A stretch of 64,000 nt of DNA, from NCBI RefSeq assembly GCF_954871325.1, contig NC_088779.1, positions 26,274,869-26,338,868 on the forward strand. The letters are read 5' to 3'. The DNA comes from Gordionus sp. m RMFG-2023 (Eukaryota > Nematomorpha > Gordioida > Chordodea > Parachordodidae). Below, piece after piece: positions 13,750 to 25,504 of the stretch. The position numbers were made by a program, and so were the translations under genes. The notes under the pieces were generated by a model, which saw nothing but the letters and a program-made list of their open reading frames with translations, had not been told where the DNA came from and searched no databases. How positions within the stretch are numbered: position 1 is the stretch's first letter; the number at the start of each line of letters is the position of its first letter.

Positions 13750-15686
13750 TTAGCAAACACACTGTGAACATCCTAACCAAAATTTTCTACATTGTGGTTG
13801 GCATCCAGGACGAAGTGTTTGGCATGGCGCTGCTCATTATATATATTTTTATCAGGGTTTTATATATATATAAGTAATTGGTATCGTTCCTTAGTTAGTG
13901 GCAGATATCGGAATCTGGAAAATTTTAAAAAATGGGAAAACCCTTTTTTGAAATTAGAATCAAGACATGAACCAATACACATTAATTTTCAGGAAACGAT
14001 TCCATAACCGGTTCTAAACAAAATTGTAAGCATCTATATTTAATGTTATTTAAAATGTTTGCTTGTATCATTTTAGAGGGTGGTTTATTTATTTTATTTA
14101 AAAAAAAATTTTTCGATTGCTTTGAAACAGAGTTCAGAAAGTCAAATTTAAGAACAGAAAATATTGTATATAACATAAAAGTGTTATTAAAAATCAATAA
14201 ATGCTGTAAGAGGATTGAGATTTAGGATATATTTATTTACAAAAATAAATTGAATCCTAATTACTCTTTAAAAATAAATAAAAATATCTTAGTTTATTTA
14301 TTTTTATTATTAAAACTATTCGAACCTTTGCATCGGCAAGTAGGACATCCCCTATCATCACTTTGAAGACCTCTTGGACACCTTAAAATGCAACTTATTC
14401 TTGGGCAGCCACCTAATTTTTTTTAAGGAAGAGTCATATTTAGAGTTAATAAGTTTAAAAATAAATTAAACCAATGATTATATCGCTTATTTTAAGATGA
14501 TAATTTATTAAATAGATAATATATAATATATAGCTTTAAATGATTTCAAGTGGGTTTTATATAAATATATTATACTTTTTTAAAATTTGTTAACTCTGAA
14601 CAATTATTCTGATTTTCAAATTTTGTCATTTATTATATTATTCATACAAAATAAAGTGGCATATAAAAAATCACATAATGCAATAATATAATTCTTAGCA
14701 CTTATATTGACAAAAGGTTATCAAGCTAGTATAAATCTCTGTAACAATTTTAGACAATGTTTTATAAAATAGACTAATAAGGAAAAATTTATGGGCCTAA
14801 ACCAAATCAACAATTTTTGGAGGAAAGAGTATAATTCATTTTGAACTCGGATAATTACAATATTAAATTTGTTAATTTTCAAATAAAATATGATTATATT
14901 TATTTAATTAGGGTTAAATACAATGACATTATGTCATTGGTTAAATAATAATTTAAATAATAAAAGTCAATTAAACTTCAACTGTTAAAGCTAAATTAAT
15001 ATTTAGTTAGTTATTGATATTATGTTTTTAATACAGAATTTGATTGCAAGCTGACATAGTGAAAAGATAATTTATATGTATTAATCTAATCTTAATAATT
15101 AAAATAATATTCATTTAATAAAAATTTAAATAGTCTTATTAATTTCTAAATAATAAAATTATATCTATATATTACTTAATGGAATTATAAAAGAAATCAT
15201 TCAGTGGGCAATCAAAATAATTTATTTTTAGTTCAAAGAGATATTAAGGAGCCATTAAAAAAATTTTTTTTTGCTACAGGGGGGGGGGGCTATTCAAATT
15301 TTTCAGGGGAGCCCCTGCGCTATACCCCCCCTAGCGACGCCACTGTTTCTCGTAAAATTAAAAAAAATTTTAGATTATATTTTTATCTATAATGTACAGT
15401 AAAATTTAAAATCAAAGTTATAAATATTAGATTTATTTTGAATCGGTTATAACAAAAAAAAAGGGAATTGAGAATGACACACCTTGAGAAATTCCGGAAA
15501 AATGATAAAGAAAATCGCTAAGAATATAAATCTTCCTTTTTTAAAGAAATTTATTTATAATAGCAATAACTTTTTTAAAATATATTTACCTCCTCCAATA
15601 TTATGGATTGCTGGTTGGGCTTTGGAATTGGGTAAATACCACAAGGTATTCAAACAAATCAATGTTACCCAGAAAATAAAATTCAT
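13750..15686 (-). CDS. Small secreted antistasin-type protease inhibitor (gene B), paralogue of gene A
   Basis: Three-exon model: 15686-15590, 14412-14326 and 13832-13750, two phase-1 introns, 88 aa, complete. Exon 1 encodes a signal peptide (MNFIFWVTLICLNTLW...) followed by AQPAIHNIGG. Exon 2 is a textbook antistasin unit (GCPRISC, LRCPRG, DDRGCPTCRCK). Exon 3 gives a second unit ending ...GCSQCVC at the stop. By hand, exon 2 matches gene A at 17 of 28 residues and exon 3 at 11 of 26, with every cysteine kept. Two adjacent acceptors (before 13832 or 13829) would give nearly the same protein. The donor of exon 2 is a weak GTTCGA. Role by family: extracellular serine-protease inhibition; target unknown. 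The two mature domains differ most in the loop after the first cysteine, where canonical inhibitors contact the protease, so specificities may differ. Confidence 0.82.
15202..15345. mobile_element. Possible hAT-type terminal remnant
   Basis: The right end reads CTAGCGACGCCACTG, which on the other strand is CAGTGGCGTCGCTAGGGGGG, the classic start of many hAT elements. A CAGTGGGC at 15202 could be the left end. No target duplication is seen. It lies in intron 1 of antistasin gene B. Confidence 0.4.
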
Positions 15687-16370
15687 TATTTGAATAATTT
15701 ATTTTAAAAACTTAATTAAAAATGTAAAAAAAAATATATTTATATAAATATAGAAGTTTATATATAATAGTTAATGAAAATATTTCATGATTATTGGACC
15801 ATTTTCTTCTTTTTTTTCAAAAAATTAGAATACAAATTTATATTCATAAATTTTTATCATAAATGTATTTTTTGGATCAATAAGATTATTACCAATATTT
15901 TAAATTAGCTTAGGGTATATATATAAAGATTTTTAAAGGTTAATTTAAATTACAATTGATTGAAAATATAAATGATTTCATATTTATTTTAATATTATTT
16001 TTGATCTTTATCACGATAAATTTAATTACTATCTCTATAAAAATTCATGCGAATGGTGTATATATTACATAAGCCTTTACCAGAAGTGAGAATCTGGGTT
16101 AGACTCGAGTTCGCTTTTAAATATTTTATACGGTTGTTAAGATTTTTAAAGGGTTTTAGTTCAGGTACTTAAATATGGCAGAGTTCGGAGGGTCACTGAG
16201 ACATTTTATAATTAGTGAACTATTTTATTATATTTTTCTTCAGTTTATATATCTTTTACAAATCAATCCAAATACATCAATTATTCATCATACACAAATT
16301 ACAAATATATTTAAACATAATACATAATTAACATATATATTTGAATACAACATCCATTCTCTCCTTCTGG
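15687..16370. other. 5' flank of antistasin gene B, AT-rich
   Basis: No open frame or repeat recognised. It should hold the promoter of the minus-strand inhibitor gene; the uniform AT content hides any TATA element. Confidence 0.3.
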
Positions 16371-18413
16371 CCTTTCGATTTGGAACGGTATAAATTGTTT
16401 TCTTATCAGATTTGGATAACGGCAACTTGTACTTTCATTCTCTAATGCGGTGTGATGATTATTGTCGATGATTTCAATCTTTTCATATGATTGTATCTTT
16501 GGTTATCGAGTCTTATATAGTATCAATGTCTTTGTTTATCGAGTTTATAATTGATAGGTTATTAAAAAGTTGTGATAGAATTATGACAATCATAAATTTA
16601 TGTGTTCTAAAATTGATGATAAACATAATCGATTTGTTGATGAACAAGTGACAATTATGAGAATAAAAATTTTAAGGGTTGATGATTGAAATAATTGATT
16701 TGTTTTTTAACAAGTCAGTAAGTTATGAGAATTATAATTTTAGTGTGTTAAGAAAGAACGAGACTTATGAGAAGATAAATCAGTTGTCTTTCAACAAGGA
16801 GAGCGAATGAAAAAGAAGAATTAAAAGGATATTTATTCCAGTTGTAACAATGGACGTGGACCGCATAAAGAGAAGAAAAGAAATAGATATTTTATTTTTC
16901 TGTAAGGAATAGATGTGTTCATGAAATAAATGCGTAATACCATAAAAAGTCAAAATTTGTTTTTGGTAAAAATTTAGAACTAAAAGATTTTTAGATTCAA
17001 GATATTCAAGAGAATTTTAGATTTAAATTCAGCTTTAGACATGGTTGACATAAGACATGGATCGATAGCTAAAGGACAACTACCTGCAAATGGTTCACTG
17101 AAGATATGGGCTGGGTTTCATTGAGGGTAAAGGGGTGGTAGAATTTGATATAATTACGTAATTTATTTAGTATATTCTGACTATGTATTATAAATTTAAG
17201 ATTTAGTATAATTTGCGCCATTTATTAAATAAGCAGAATTAGATTAAAGGAGATAACTGTAGACATTAGGATAAATTTGGTGTATTTAGACTATGTAAAT
17301 TAAATTTAAGAATAAATGTAAGAAAAAGTGATAAAATATTTCAGAAGTCATAAAGAGTTAAATAGATTATTTTAGGTAGAAGTAGATTAGAAGCGATCTT
17401 AGACTTTGAGACAAAGATCAAGTGAAAATAAAGACAAAGTCGATATCTAGAAACTGTCGTAGAAAATCCAAAAGTCCTAAAAGATCTATATGGTTACAAG
17501 AATTAGATGCTAAGAACTAATCAATAATAAGAGAAAGTTAAAAACAAGCGACTAGATAAAACAAATGGTCAAGACATTCATGCTGCAATCGTTAATCGCT
17601 GACCAATATAGCTAATTTTTTACTAAAACTTTAGTCTAAGAAACGAAGGTCTACGATCATAGAGGCAAGATGGAAACAGTCGTTAAATATAAAGCTAATC
17701 ATTAGTTACAAGAGACCGTTAGAAACAAGCCAAGAGTAGGATAATTTATCAAAGGAATTTAAAACGGTCTTTAGAAAGACAAAGATGGTAAAGAAAGAAT
17801 AGTATCAATCGATAATCGGTAAATAGCCAGAGTGAATCTTAAAAAGGAAGGCGTTAATCGGGTTCATCAGTCGATTACAAAGATAAAGAGCTAATCGTTT
17901 ACCAGGGGTTGACAAGCGACAGAAGATAGAATTCAAGAATTTCAAGCTATAATCGGATACAACCGGTCGTTAGAAACTAAGAATACTAAGCAAGAGACAG
18001 CCGTCGTTTAAAGATTAAGAAGAATAGATTTGGAGATACAAGATCAGTAAAGTCGAAATCGAAAGAAAGTTGTTCATTAGCAGAATGGTGGGTCTAACTT
18101 AAGTGGAAGGGTGTTGTAATATTCTGTTATTATTATTTAAATTGTGATAATATTCAAACAAATTATTACTTTATTATTTAAGTCTTAGTAGACTATGCAA
18201 ATGAGATGAAAAAGTGTGATAATGAGATTTTATAATTTAAGTGTTTAACAATTGGAGTTATTAACTTTTTATTTTTTTTCACTTTTTTCTTTTATGTTAT
18301 TTATAATTGTTTAATTAATAATTAATAGAGTTTAATAAAGGAATTAGAATTTATATTATGGTGTAATTTTATTTCTATTTTATTTCTAGTCTCTAATACC
18401 CAACTTATTACAA
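16371..18413 (+). mobile_element. Possible LTR retroelement fossil, 3' end
   Basis: A purine-rich tract (AAGTGGAAGGG) is followed at about 18111 by TGTTGTAATATTCTG and a ~300-bp AT-rich block ending ...CAACTTATTACA near 18413: TG...CA borders behind a polypurine tract, as at a 3' LTR. The purine-rich 1.7 kb before it differs in composition from its surroundings and has no long open frame. I see no matching 5' LTR. Family undetermined; old and broken. Confidence 0.4.
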
Positions 18414-19076
18414 AAAAAATAATATACTATATGGTGTAGAATAATTACGAATACGAATAATAAATTATCTGTTTTATCCGAATATGATTAATCATTTATT
18501 CGATTCGAATAAAACGAATTATTCAGAATATTTAATAAATTGCTTTTAATTATCTAAAATTTGTCATTTCTATTTGATAATTTCCAATATGACAGGTGAG
18601 GTATTTATAAAAAAAGTAGCACAAATTTAAAAAATCTCTGCAGTGAAAATTAAAGCAATATTTAAATTTTTATTTGCCGTATTTTTTGAATCTCATAATA
18701 AATTATATTAAAAAATTACACAAACCAAAGGTATATAAAAATATAATACATCTCTACAATAAATGATTGTTAGTAACCTAAATATGTTAGAGGAGAATGC
18801 TTCTGATGAAATAGTTATGCTTTATGTTGAAATTGACATTTCCTCACAAAAAGAGCGATTATATGATCAATATCAAATCAATAAAGACGGAGAAAAGGCT
18901 GTATTTTTTATCATCAGATTATAGATTACATATTTTTTATTATCAAATTATTATAATAATTTTTTCCGTTATCAAATTTGCAATAAAAAAAATTGTCAAT
19001 ATATTTGAGTATGATGTATTTTATTAAGAAAATTAATTTCAATCATTCGAATCGAATACAGATAGTCAGTGACCCC

Positions 19077-21590
19077 TACACTTTTTGAGGGATAGAAGCA
19101 GAATACCCCCCTAAAGTACCCCCCCCCCCCCCATTGTAAATTATTTTTTGACACCAATAAATTTCAAAAATAATTTTTATTGCATCAATATTTATTATAA
19201 TATAAATATAATGTAAAAAATATATGCTTTAAAAATATTATTTTTAAATTAATAATTTAGATAAATTAGGGGAAGAGAAAGCAAAAGAATTTATAATTTT
19301 ATCAATATTTAATTGTTTAAATAAATTATTTTGCATTGATAAAATGGTTAAATTATTAAGAAATGGATCTTTCATGACACTACGAAGTCTTGTTTTAATT
19401 AGTTTAATTTTACTCATGACCCTTTCGGCAGTACATGATGTAGTAGGAATAGTTAATAAATATTTATATAAATTGTTAAATTTGGGAAAGCAGAAAAATT
19501 TATAAGCAGATGATAAGGTAAAATAAATGAATAGTTTCTCCAGTCTGAATCATTCATCTCAGAATTATTATCATCATCAGAAGAAGCTAAATAATGTATT
19601 AGTAAAAATATTTTAATTAAATAAATTTACAATTCTCAGAATCTGACAAATCTTCTTTAACCTCTAGGTCACGAGTAATAATTACGTCCCCCGTTTTAGC
19701 CATTTTATAAATATTTCTAAACATCAACATTTCCTCAAAAACTTGACTTGTATTTAATTGATAAAATTCACAGATATCCTTGATATCATCTTTAACAATT
19801 GCCTTTTCCGCCATTCCCTTTGGGGTAAAAAATGATGTTTGACTCAAAAATTTTATCGATTCATCGTTAAATCTTTCACTAAACTGCATAATAATTAAAT
19901 CAAGTGCAGCATAAAACACACTGATTTTAAAGCTAAAATAAAATATTATATTTAATGATGAAAGTATATATATATATATCTCCTTTTTGGATTAAAATGT
20001 TTGAAGTCTTGAACTTTCAAAATCAAAAGGTAAATTTCTCTTCTTCATAAAATCTTGGGCCTTTGAATAGACATCCAAAAATTCAGTGTTATTATCTATT
20101 TTAGGATTATAAAATAATAAAAGATAATAATTTAAATTATACTTCTCATATTAATCAGGCAATCTTTTACCAATTGAATTTGATTTATTGCAAACCCTAT
20201 ATCCTTCGAAATGGTTTGCAATTTTGTACAAGCCAAGCTTGTTATCAACAATATTTTATCCAAAACACATAGTGATAAAATAAAATAAAATTTTTCTATT
20301 CTATAGACTATAGCACTAGCCATAGTGGAAGTGGCAGGATCTTCAGAATCCTTTAAATTTGCCAAAGCTGCCCTCAAAGCATCATAAAGTAGGAAAAAAA
20401 TTACAATCGCCTTATATGATGTTAGCCAGCTTCTATAAATATAAAATAAACATTATATATCGAAACAATTAAGATAATATTACCGAGTGGTATTCTTGAT
20501 GCGTAAAAATCTATGTGATTTTGTCAGTAAATCACTCTGACATGTTTTGAGTACTTCATATCTTTTAACACCATTAAAATATACGTAAATTTCGTCTAAT
20601 ATTCCCAAGACATTTCGCAGCTCTTTTACTGATTGACATTATTGAACAACTATTAAATTTAATCGATGACAATAGCACCAAATAAAAGCTGCCTTTGGCG
20701 CCTCCGCTCTAATCAAAGCCTGTATTCCATTAATTCTTCCACTCATGTTTGAGGCGCCATCATAGCTTTGCCCCACTAGGAATTCGAGGGGTAGATTCAT
20801 GGAGCCAAGCTTGGATATTATATTCTTTTTAATATCGAGGCCCGTTGTATTTCCCGTACAATAAATGTCTATCAGCCTTTCAACGGGCTTAGGTGTCTCG
20901 CTATTTTCAACATATCTCACTATCAAAGCTATTGCTTCTGATTTCGATACATCATATGTGCCATCAACTATAATTGAATAGCACCTGTTGAATTCAATCT
21001 CCTTTTTAATTTTTTTTATAACCATATTTTTCATGGTTTCAATAAGAATATTTATGTTATTATATGATAACAGATTTGAATATAATTTAGATTTTAATCT
21101 CTTAATTTTTTTCTCACTTCTTCTTTCTTCATTATCTTGTATATACATTTTAAGAACAGGCTCAGAATCTGCAATAAGTTTAATAAGGCTCATCATATTG
21201 CCATCTTGTTGCCTGTTCTCCCAGAAGGCTTGATTGCGAGATAAGCATTTATATTTTTTTTGGTTACTATTTTTGGGCATATTTTGACAATGATCTAAAA
21301 ATTATAAATGATTATATATAAGATTTAATATTTAAATTTTTACTATTCCCTTTGATAAAATTTTAATTTTGCGCCAAATCTTGAAAGTGGAAAAATAATT
21401 TTATGATAAGAAATATCGGATAACAAACTAATTTGCTAAACATCGACCATAAAAATTTTTAAAAAAATAAAATAAAAAAATTTTTTTTAAAAAAATTTTA
21501 AAAATTTAAAAAAAAAATAATAAGTACCCTCATAGAAATTTATAGAAGCAGTTGCTTCGGACCCCCCCCCCCCCGTTGTAGGGGTCACTG
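19077..21590 (-). mobile_element. Nearly whole hAT DNA transposon with perfect 8-bp target duplication
   Basis: Terminal inverted repeats are CAGTGACCCCTACA (19077-19090) and its exact complement TGTAGGGGTCACTG (21577-21590). The 8 bp on each side are identical, CAGATAGT (19069-19076 and 21591-21598), the hallmark of hAT insertion. C/G homopolymers lie just inside both ends. It carries the transposase at 19244-21280. The intact repeats and target duplication suggest a fairly recent insertion. Confidence 0.93.
19244..21280 (-). pseudogene. hAT transposase (DUF4371/ZMYM-like type), slightly decayed
   Basis: The first block, 21280-20639, reads MPKNSNQKKYKC... and contains hAT catalytic-region features: YSIIVDGTYDVSKSEAIALI, LVGQSYDGASNMSG and WCYCHRLNLIV. 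One in-frame TAA (20639-20641) follows; the same frame then continues SVKELRNVLGILDEIYVYF. Short AT-rich introns with matching phases appear at about 20432-20482 and 20094-20144. Later blocks include ALRAALANLKDSEDPA and FYAALDLIIMQFSERFND (about 19917-19864). The C-terminal dimerisation region is clear: LLTIPTTSCTAERVMSKIKL near 19470-19400, ending at TAA 19246-19244. Besides the internal stop, one apparent frameshift lies near 19525. Known role: DDE transposase that cuts and moves the element. With one stop and one frameshift it is probably inactive or very recently active. Confidence 0.85.
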
Positions 21591-22213
21591 CAGATAGTAG
21601 TTATTATTATTCTTACGAATACGAATTGTAAATTATTCGATTCGAATATGAATAATGCACTATTCGATTCGAATTCGTGGTATCAATTAATAAATCGTAC
21701 TTCCCCAATATCTAGAAAAGCAAAGGAGTTATAGCCAACATTTTAAAAATCGGTTCGACAATATTCGATCTCTCCTATATTAAAGAAAGAGATATATTTT
21801 TTGGAATATATATTTTTATATAAAAATATAAGATATAATAAAAACTAAATTTTACAATAAACGAAGCATCATATCTTTCGTTATTCATAAAATTAATAAT
21901 TATAAAATATTATACTAACATAAAATGCTTGGTTGAAAGGTAATTTGATACATAAACATCTTTTCAAATATTTGTTTCTTCTGGCAAGAAATTATTTTGA
22001 AATTTCAAGGTAAAATTAAAATAAAATGCTATAAAGTGAGCCTATACCATTAGAAAAAAATATCAAACAATCGATATTATTATTGTGTGTGCCAAATATA
22101 TTTTATGGGCGAATATGGGTTATATATAAAATAGCTATAATTTTATTTAAATAAATTTTATATAATTTTTTCCCTTTATTATAATTATTATTAAAAACCA
22201 CCTTTAATTGGCA

Positions 22214-24583
22214 ATGTATTTAACAACTTTGTACACATTAGTCCTAATGGTATGTATTACTGGTAATAATTTGCTTTTATGATATCTATGAACTTATTTA
22301 TGTTTTACTTATTTTTTAAATCATAAAATTTGTATAAATTGTATGCCAGATGTTAAGATAGTCAAAGGCGATCAAAATTAATATATTATATTTAAATTTT
22401 TCTTATTTTAATGTTACTATGTAAATGTTTTCAATTACTACGATAGATACATTTTATTTTTGATTGAAATTGAAATATAACTTTTACACAAAATGAAATA
22501 TAATTTTTATACAAAATGTCACAAACACATAACCAGAGTTTAAAATAAAACTTTAAAAACTATTTGAACAAAAATCTTTATAGATTTTTACTAAGGAAGA
22601 ATAAAATTTTATAAAATTTTACCTAACAATTCTAAATATTGCAAAATATTTTTTCCATATTAAATGCATAAAAAATCTTTCAAGAATTTAACTTTCTCAG
22701 ATATTTTAAGTTAAAATTATAGGAAAGTCGAAATTCCAAGAAACCAAAATTTTATTTGACTTTGAGAATGAAAATAGAAAATATTTATTTAAAATTTTCA
22801 AATACATTTTTTTAGTAAACACAAATTTTTAAAAAAAATTAGCCAGATAAAATCTTCAGTAAGACGTATAGTTTAGTGTTTCTATATTTAAAATGGCAAA
22901 GTTTGAGGAAGACAAAAATGAAATAGTTAAAAATAAGCCGATCCCTTAAAAATAAAGCAAACAATCTTGAAATTTTCTAGCTGAGGTGAAAAAAAATCAT
23001 ACTATAAAAAAAACAATATTATTTAATATCTAGATGCAAGAATTCCAAACGCAACAGAAATAAAGGAAATACTTGATGCTCATAATAACTATAGAGCAAA
23101 TGTCAATCCTCCATCAGATTCCATGTTCAAATTGGTTAACAATTAACTAGACTAACCAAAGATAAATGGATAATATTTCATTTTTTTAACACTAGATTTG
23201 GAATAGTGAGGGAGCTGTGAGAGCGGAAGAGATGGCCAAGAAATGTGTGTTCGCTCATGACCTCGCTACAGATAGATCAACCTCTAGTTTAATACTAAAA
23301 ATATATGATATATATATATTATTAGTATACTCTATATTTTTTAAATGACTAATAATTTAAATATTAGTTTTATAAGGTCTAATTGATTAATTTCTTTTGT
23401 TACTGTCTCTAAGACTCTTGTAAAAAAGTTTTGAATAAAATGTAAAACAAGTAAACTAAGTCCAAAGCTAAAAAGAAAATTAAACAATTAAATAATTTTA
23501 GGATATTTTTTGTAATTCTAGGATTTTCATTGATATTTCGCATTTAACTCTAATATTTTTATATTTAATATAATTTAAAGAATATCCAGTAGGAGGCCAA
23601 AATGTCCATCTAACGATAAGAACTATACAATATTGGAGTGCTGTTGTTAAATCATGGTATGATGAAATAAGTAAATTTACCTATGGAGTAAATGGTGGAT
23701 CAGCAAATTTTAAACAAGTTGGTCACTTTACACAAGTAAACAATGGATTAATAATATATTTTAATTCATCTTAGATGATAAAAATAGGGCTTCCCTTTCA
23801 ACTTTCACTCTTCTCTTCTCTTCTCTTCTCTTCTCTTCTCTTCTCTTCTCTTCTCTTCTCTTCTCTTCTCTTCTCTTCTCTTCTCTTCTCTTCTCTTCTC
23901 TTCTCTTCTCTTCTCTTCTCTTCTCTTCTCTTCTCTTCTCTTCTCTTCTCTTCTCTTCTCTTCACTTTACCTCTCTTCAAAAAAAAATTTCATAAATACT
24001 TCAGATAATTATGTCTATAATATTTTAGGTAGTGTGGGGCACTACAAAAGAAGTTGGATGTGGAATGAGTGAGTGCCCTCAAGGAAAAATGTTTACTTGT
24101 AATTATTATCCTAGGTTAATTATTGAAATCTTAGCATTTTCCTAAATAATTATTACGATATTCTTATAAATATTTGCAGTGGCAATTCGGGTCCTTATCA
24201 AGAACCCTATCATAAATCAAATATTCAATCATGCAATGGTTGCAAAAAGGGAATGGTGTGTGCAAAAGATGCATATGCTGGAAAATTATTAGAAGCTTGC
24301 GGTAAAAAAAAGGAAGATTTTATGCGATATTAAAAAAAATATATATAGACACTTTATTCTTAATAAATTAAGTCTTATGTTATTTTTAAAAAAAATGAAA
24401 TATAAAAATATTATATAAAAGAAATAGAACGTAAATGGATATTTTTTATAAAAAATAGCTTTATTTTGCGTAGACAAATATAGCAATTGCAATGATTTAG
24501 CCAAACAAGGTGCATGTTCAAATGCTGATATTTGGAATGGATGTACCATATCCTGTAGGCCTGAATGCAAGACTGGGGTATGA
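22214..24583 (+). CDS. Secreted CAP (SCP/Ag5/PR-1) protein with ShKT-like C-terminus
   Basis: Seven-exon model: 22214-22262, 23034-23134, 23196-23286, 23581-23735, 24029-24114, 24180-24301, 24474-24583; all phases agree, 237 aa, complete. Residues 1-16 are a signal peptide (MYLTTLYTLVLMVCIT). The CAP fold follows: ILDAHNNYRANVNPP, WNSEGAVRAEEMAKKC, GGQNV, AVVKSWYDEI, the CAP1 signature GHFTQVVWGTT, VGCG and the CAP2 signature CNYYPSGNSGPYQEPY. Then a short hinge, CNGCKKGMVC, and a ShKT-like end (CNDLAKQGACSN, WNGCTISC, PEC). Known of the family: secreted proteins of immunity, reproduction and venoms; ShKT domains often block K+ channels. The usual Glu of the GEN motif is Gln here, removing one residue of the cation-binding tetrad. 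Intron 2 is only 61 bp and intron 5 only 65 bp; intron 4 carries a TTCTC array. The last codon could instead be a donor (GTATGA at 24578), which would extend the gene. Confidence 0.88.
23809..23963. repeat. (TTCTC)n pentanucleotide microsatellite, ~30 units
   Basis: Almost uninterrupted TCTCT/TTCTC repeat inside intron 4 of the CAP gene. Because the unit is 5 bp, all frames stay open and give false peptides on both strands. On the coding strand it is a long pyrimidine tract ending about 65 bp before the exon-5 acceptor. Confidence 0.97.
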
Positions 24584-25500
24584 ACGAGCTTTTCTTAATA
24601 GAAGAAATAAGCATATAACCAGAAATAATATTTTTTAATTCAATAACTTATCATTTAATATTTACATACAAGCAATGACATTGTGTACAAATATATAATA
24701 ATTTGTATTTATATACTATGATTTTATAATGCAAAGAAATAAGTAAATTATTATATTTTCACTTTAATTTTAATTGAACAATAATTGTGGAACCTAAAAT
24801 ATATAATAATAAAAACTAAATGTTATAAGTATATATTATCAAATATAGGAAAGAAATTTTTTGTAGGAATTTTCAGTGGATAACATTTCGAATTTCTTTA
24901 TCCGATTAAATAAATTGACCTGGATATCTGGTATCATGTATTTTAGCAATTTAATCATAAATAATTTGTTTAATTTCTTGTTAATTTATAAATTTAGTAA
25001 TTTTTTTAAACAGATCCTAAAATGCAAAGAAATAAGCGCTTGTGATATATTTTCAAAAAGTATTAATCAAAATATTAGCATTAGAAATTCAAAGTTTTAA
25101 CGTTGGCCTATTAAAAACTTTACAAAAAATGAGAGATCTGTAAAGGGCCCTGCCTAATTTTTTGAATAAATTATAAGCTTCCACTCTAAAATTATTAATA
25201 AATGATAAGGAAATGATCGGCCCTTTAAATCTTACCCGACCTATTATAATTTTTTTAAAATTTTCAAGGCGGGTAAAGTTGGGTAGATCACTAGTATAAC
25301 GTTTTAAAATATGGTAAACCTGATATATTTGTGAGGTTCATTTGCGACACTATTTTTGATTTTTTATTGCCGTACAAAATGGCCACCTATCAAGATTAAA
25401 TTTTTTTAGATAATAAATTACAAATATAAAATGCTTAAAAGAAAATCGATAAAAATAAATTCAATTCATAAACCATTTCCTAGTTTTTATAAACTATATC
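24584..25500. other. 3' flank of the CAP gene, AT-rich
   Basis: No supported gene. Several AT-rich sites could serve as polyadenylation signals. 25138-25290 has a worn inverted pair (GGGCCCTGCC... / ...GGCGGGTAAAGTTGGG) that may be an old GC-box MITE. Confidence 0.35.
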
Positions 25501-25504
25501 CTTT

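Larger units (their letters stand above)
18430..21700. mobile_element. Outer repeat with ATTCGATTCGAAT motifs, split by a hAT insertion
   Basis: 18440-18545 and 19045-19076 on the left, and 21599-21680 on the right, share the words TTACGAATACGAAT, ATTCGATTCGAAT and CGAATATGA. The hAT element at 19077-21590 lies between them, flanked by its own target duplication, so this looks like one older repeat opened by a later insertion. It may itself be a hAT-like element with palindromic subterminal motifs. Its left part has a short coding-like stretch near 18786-18910 that I cannot assign. Confidence 0.5.

Noticed and set aside
20988-21233. Plus-strand open frame of 81 aa
   Set aside because: Exact antisense shadow of the hAT transposase.
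23775-24008. Open frames over the pentanucleotide repeat
   Set aside because: Repeat artefact inside intron 4 of the CAP gene.
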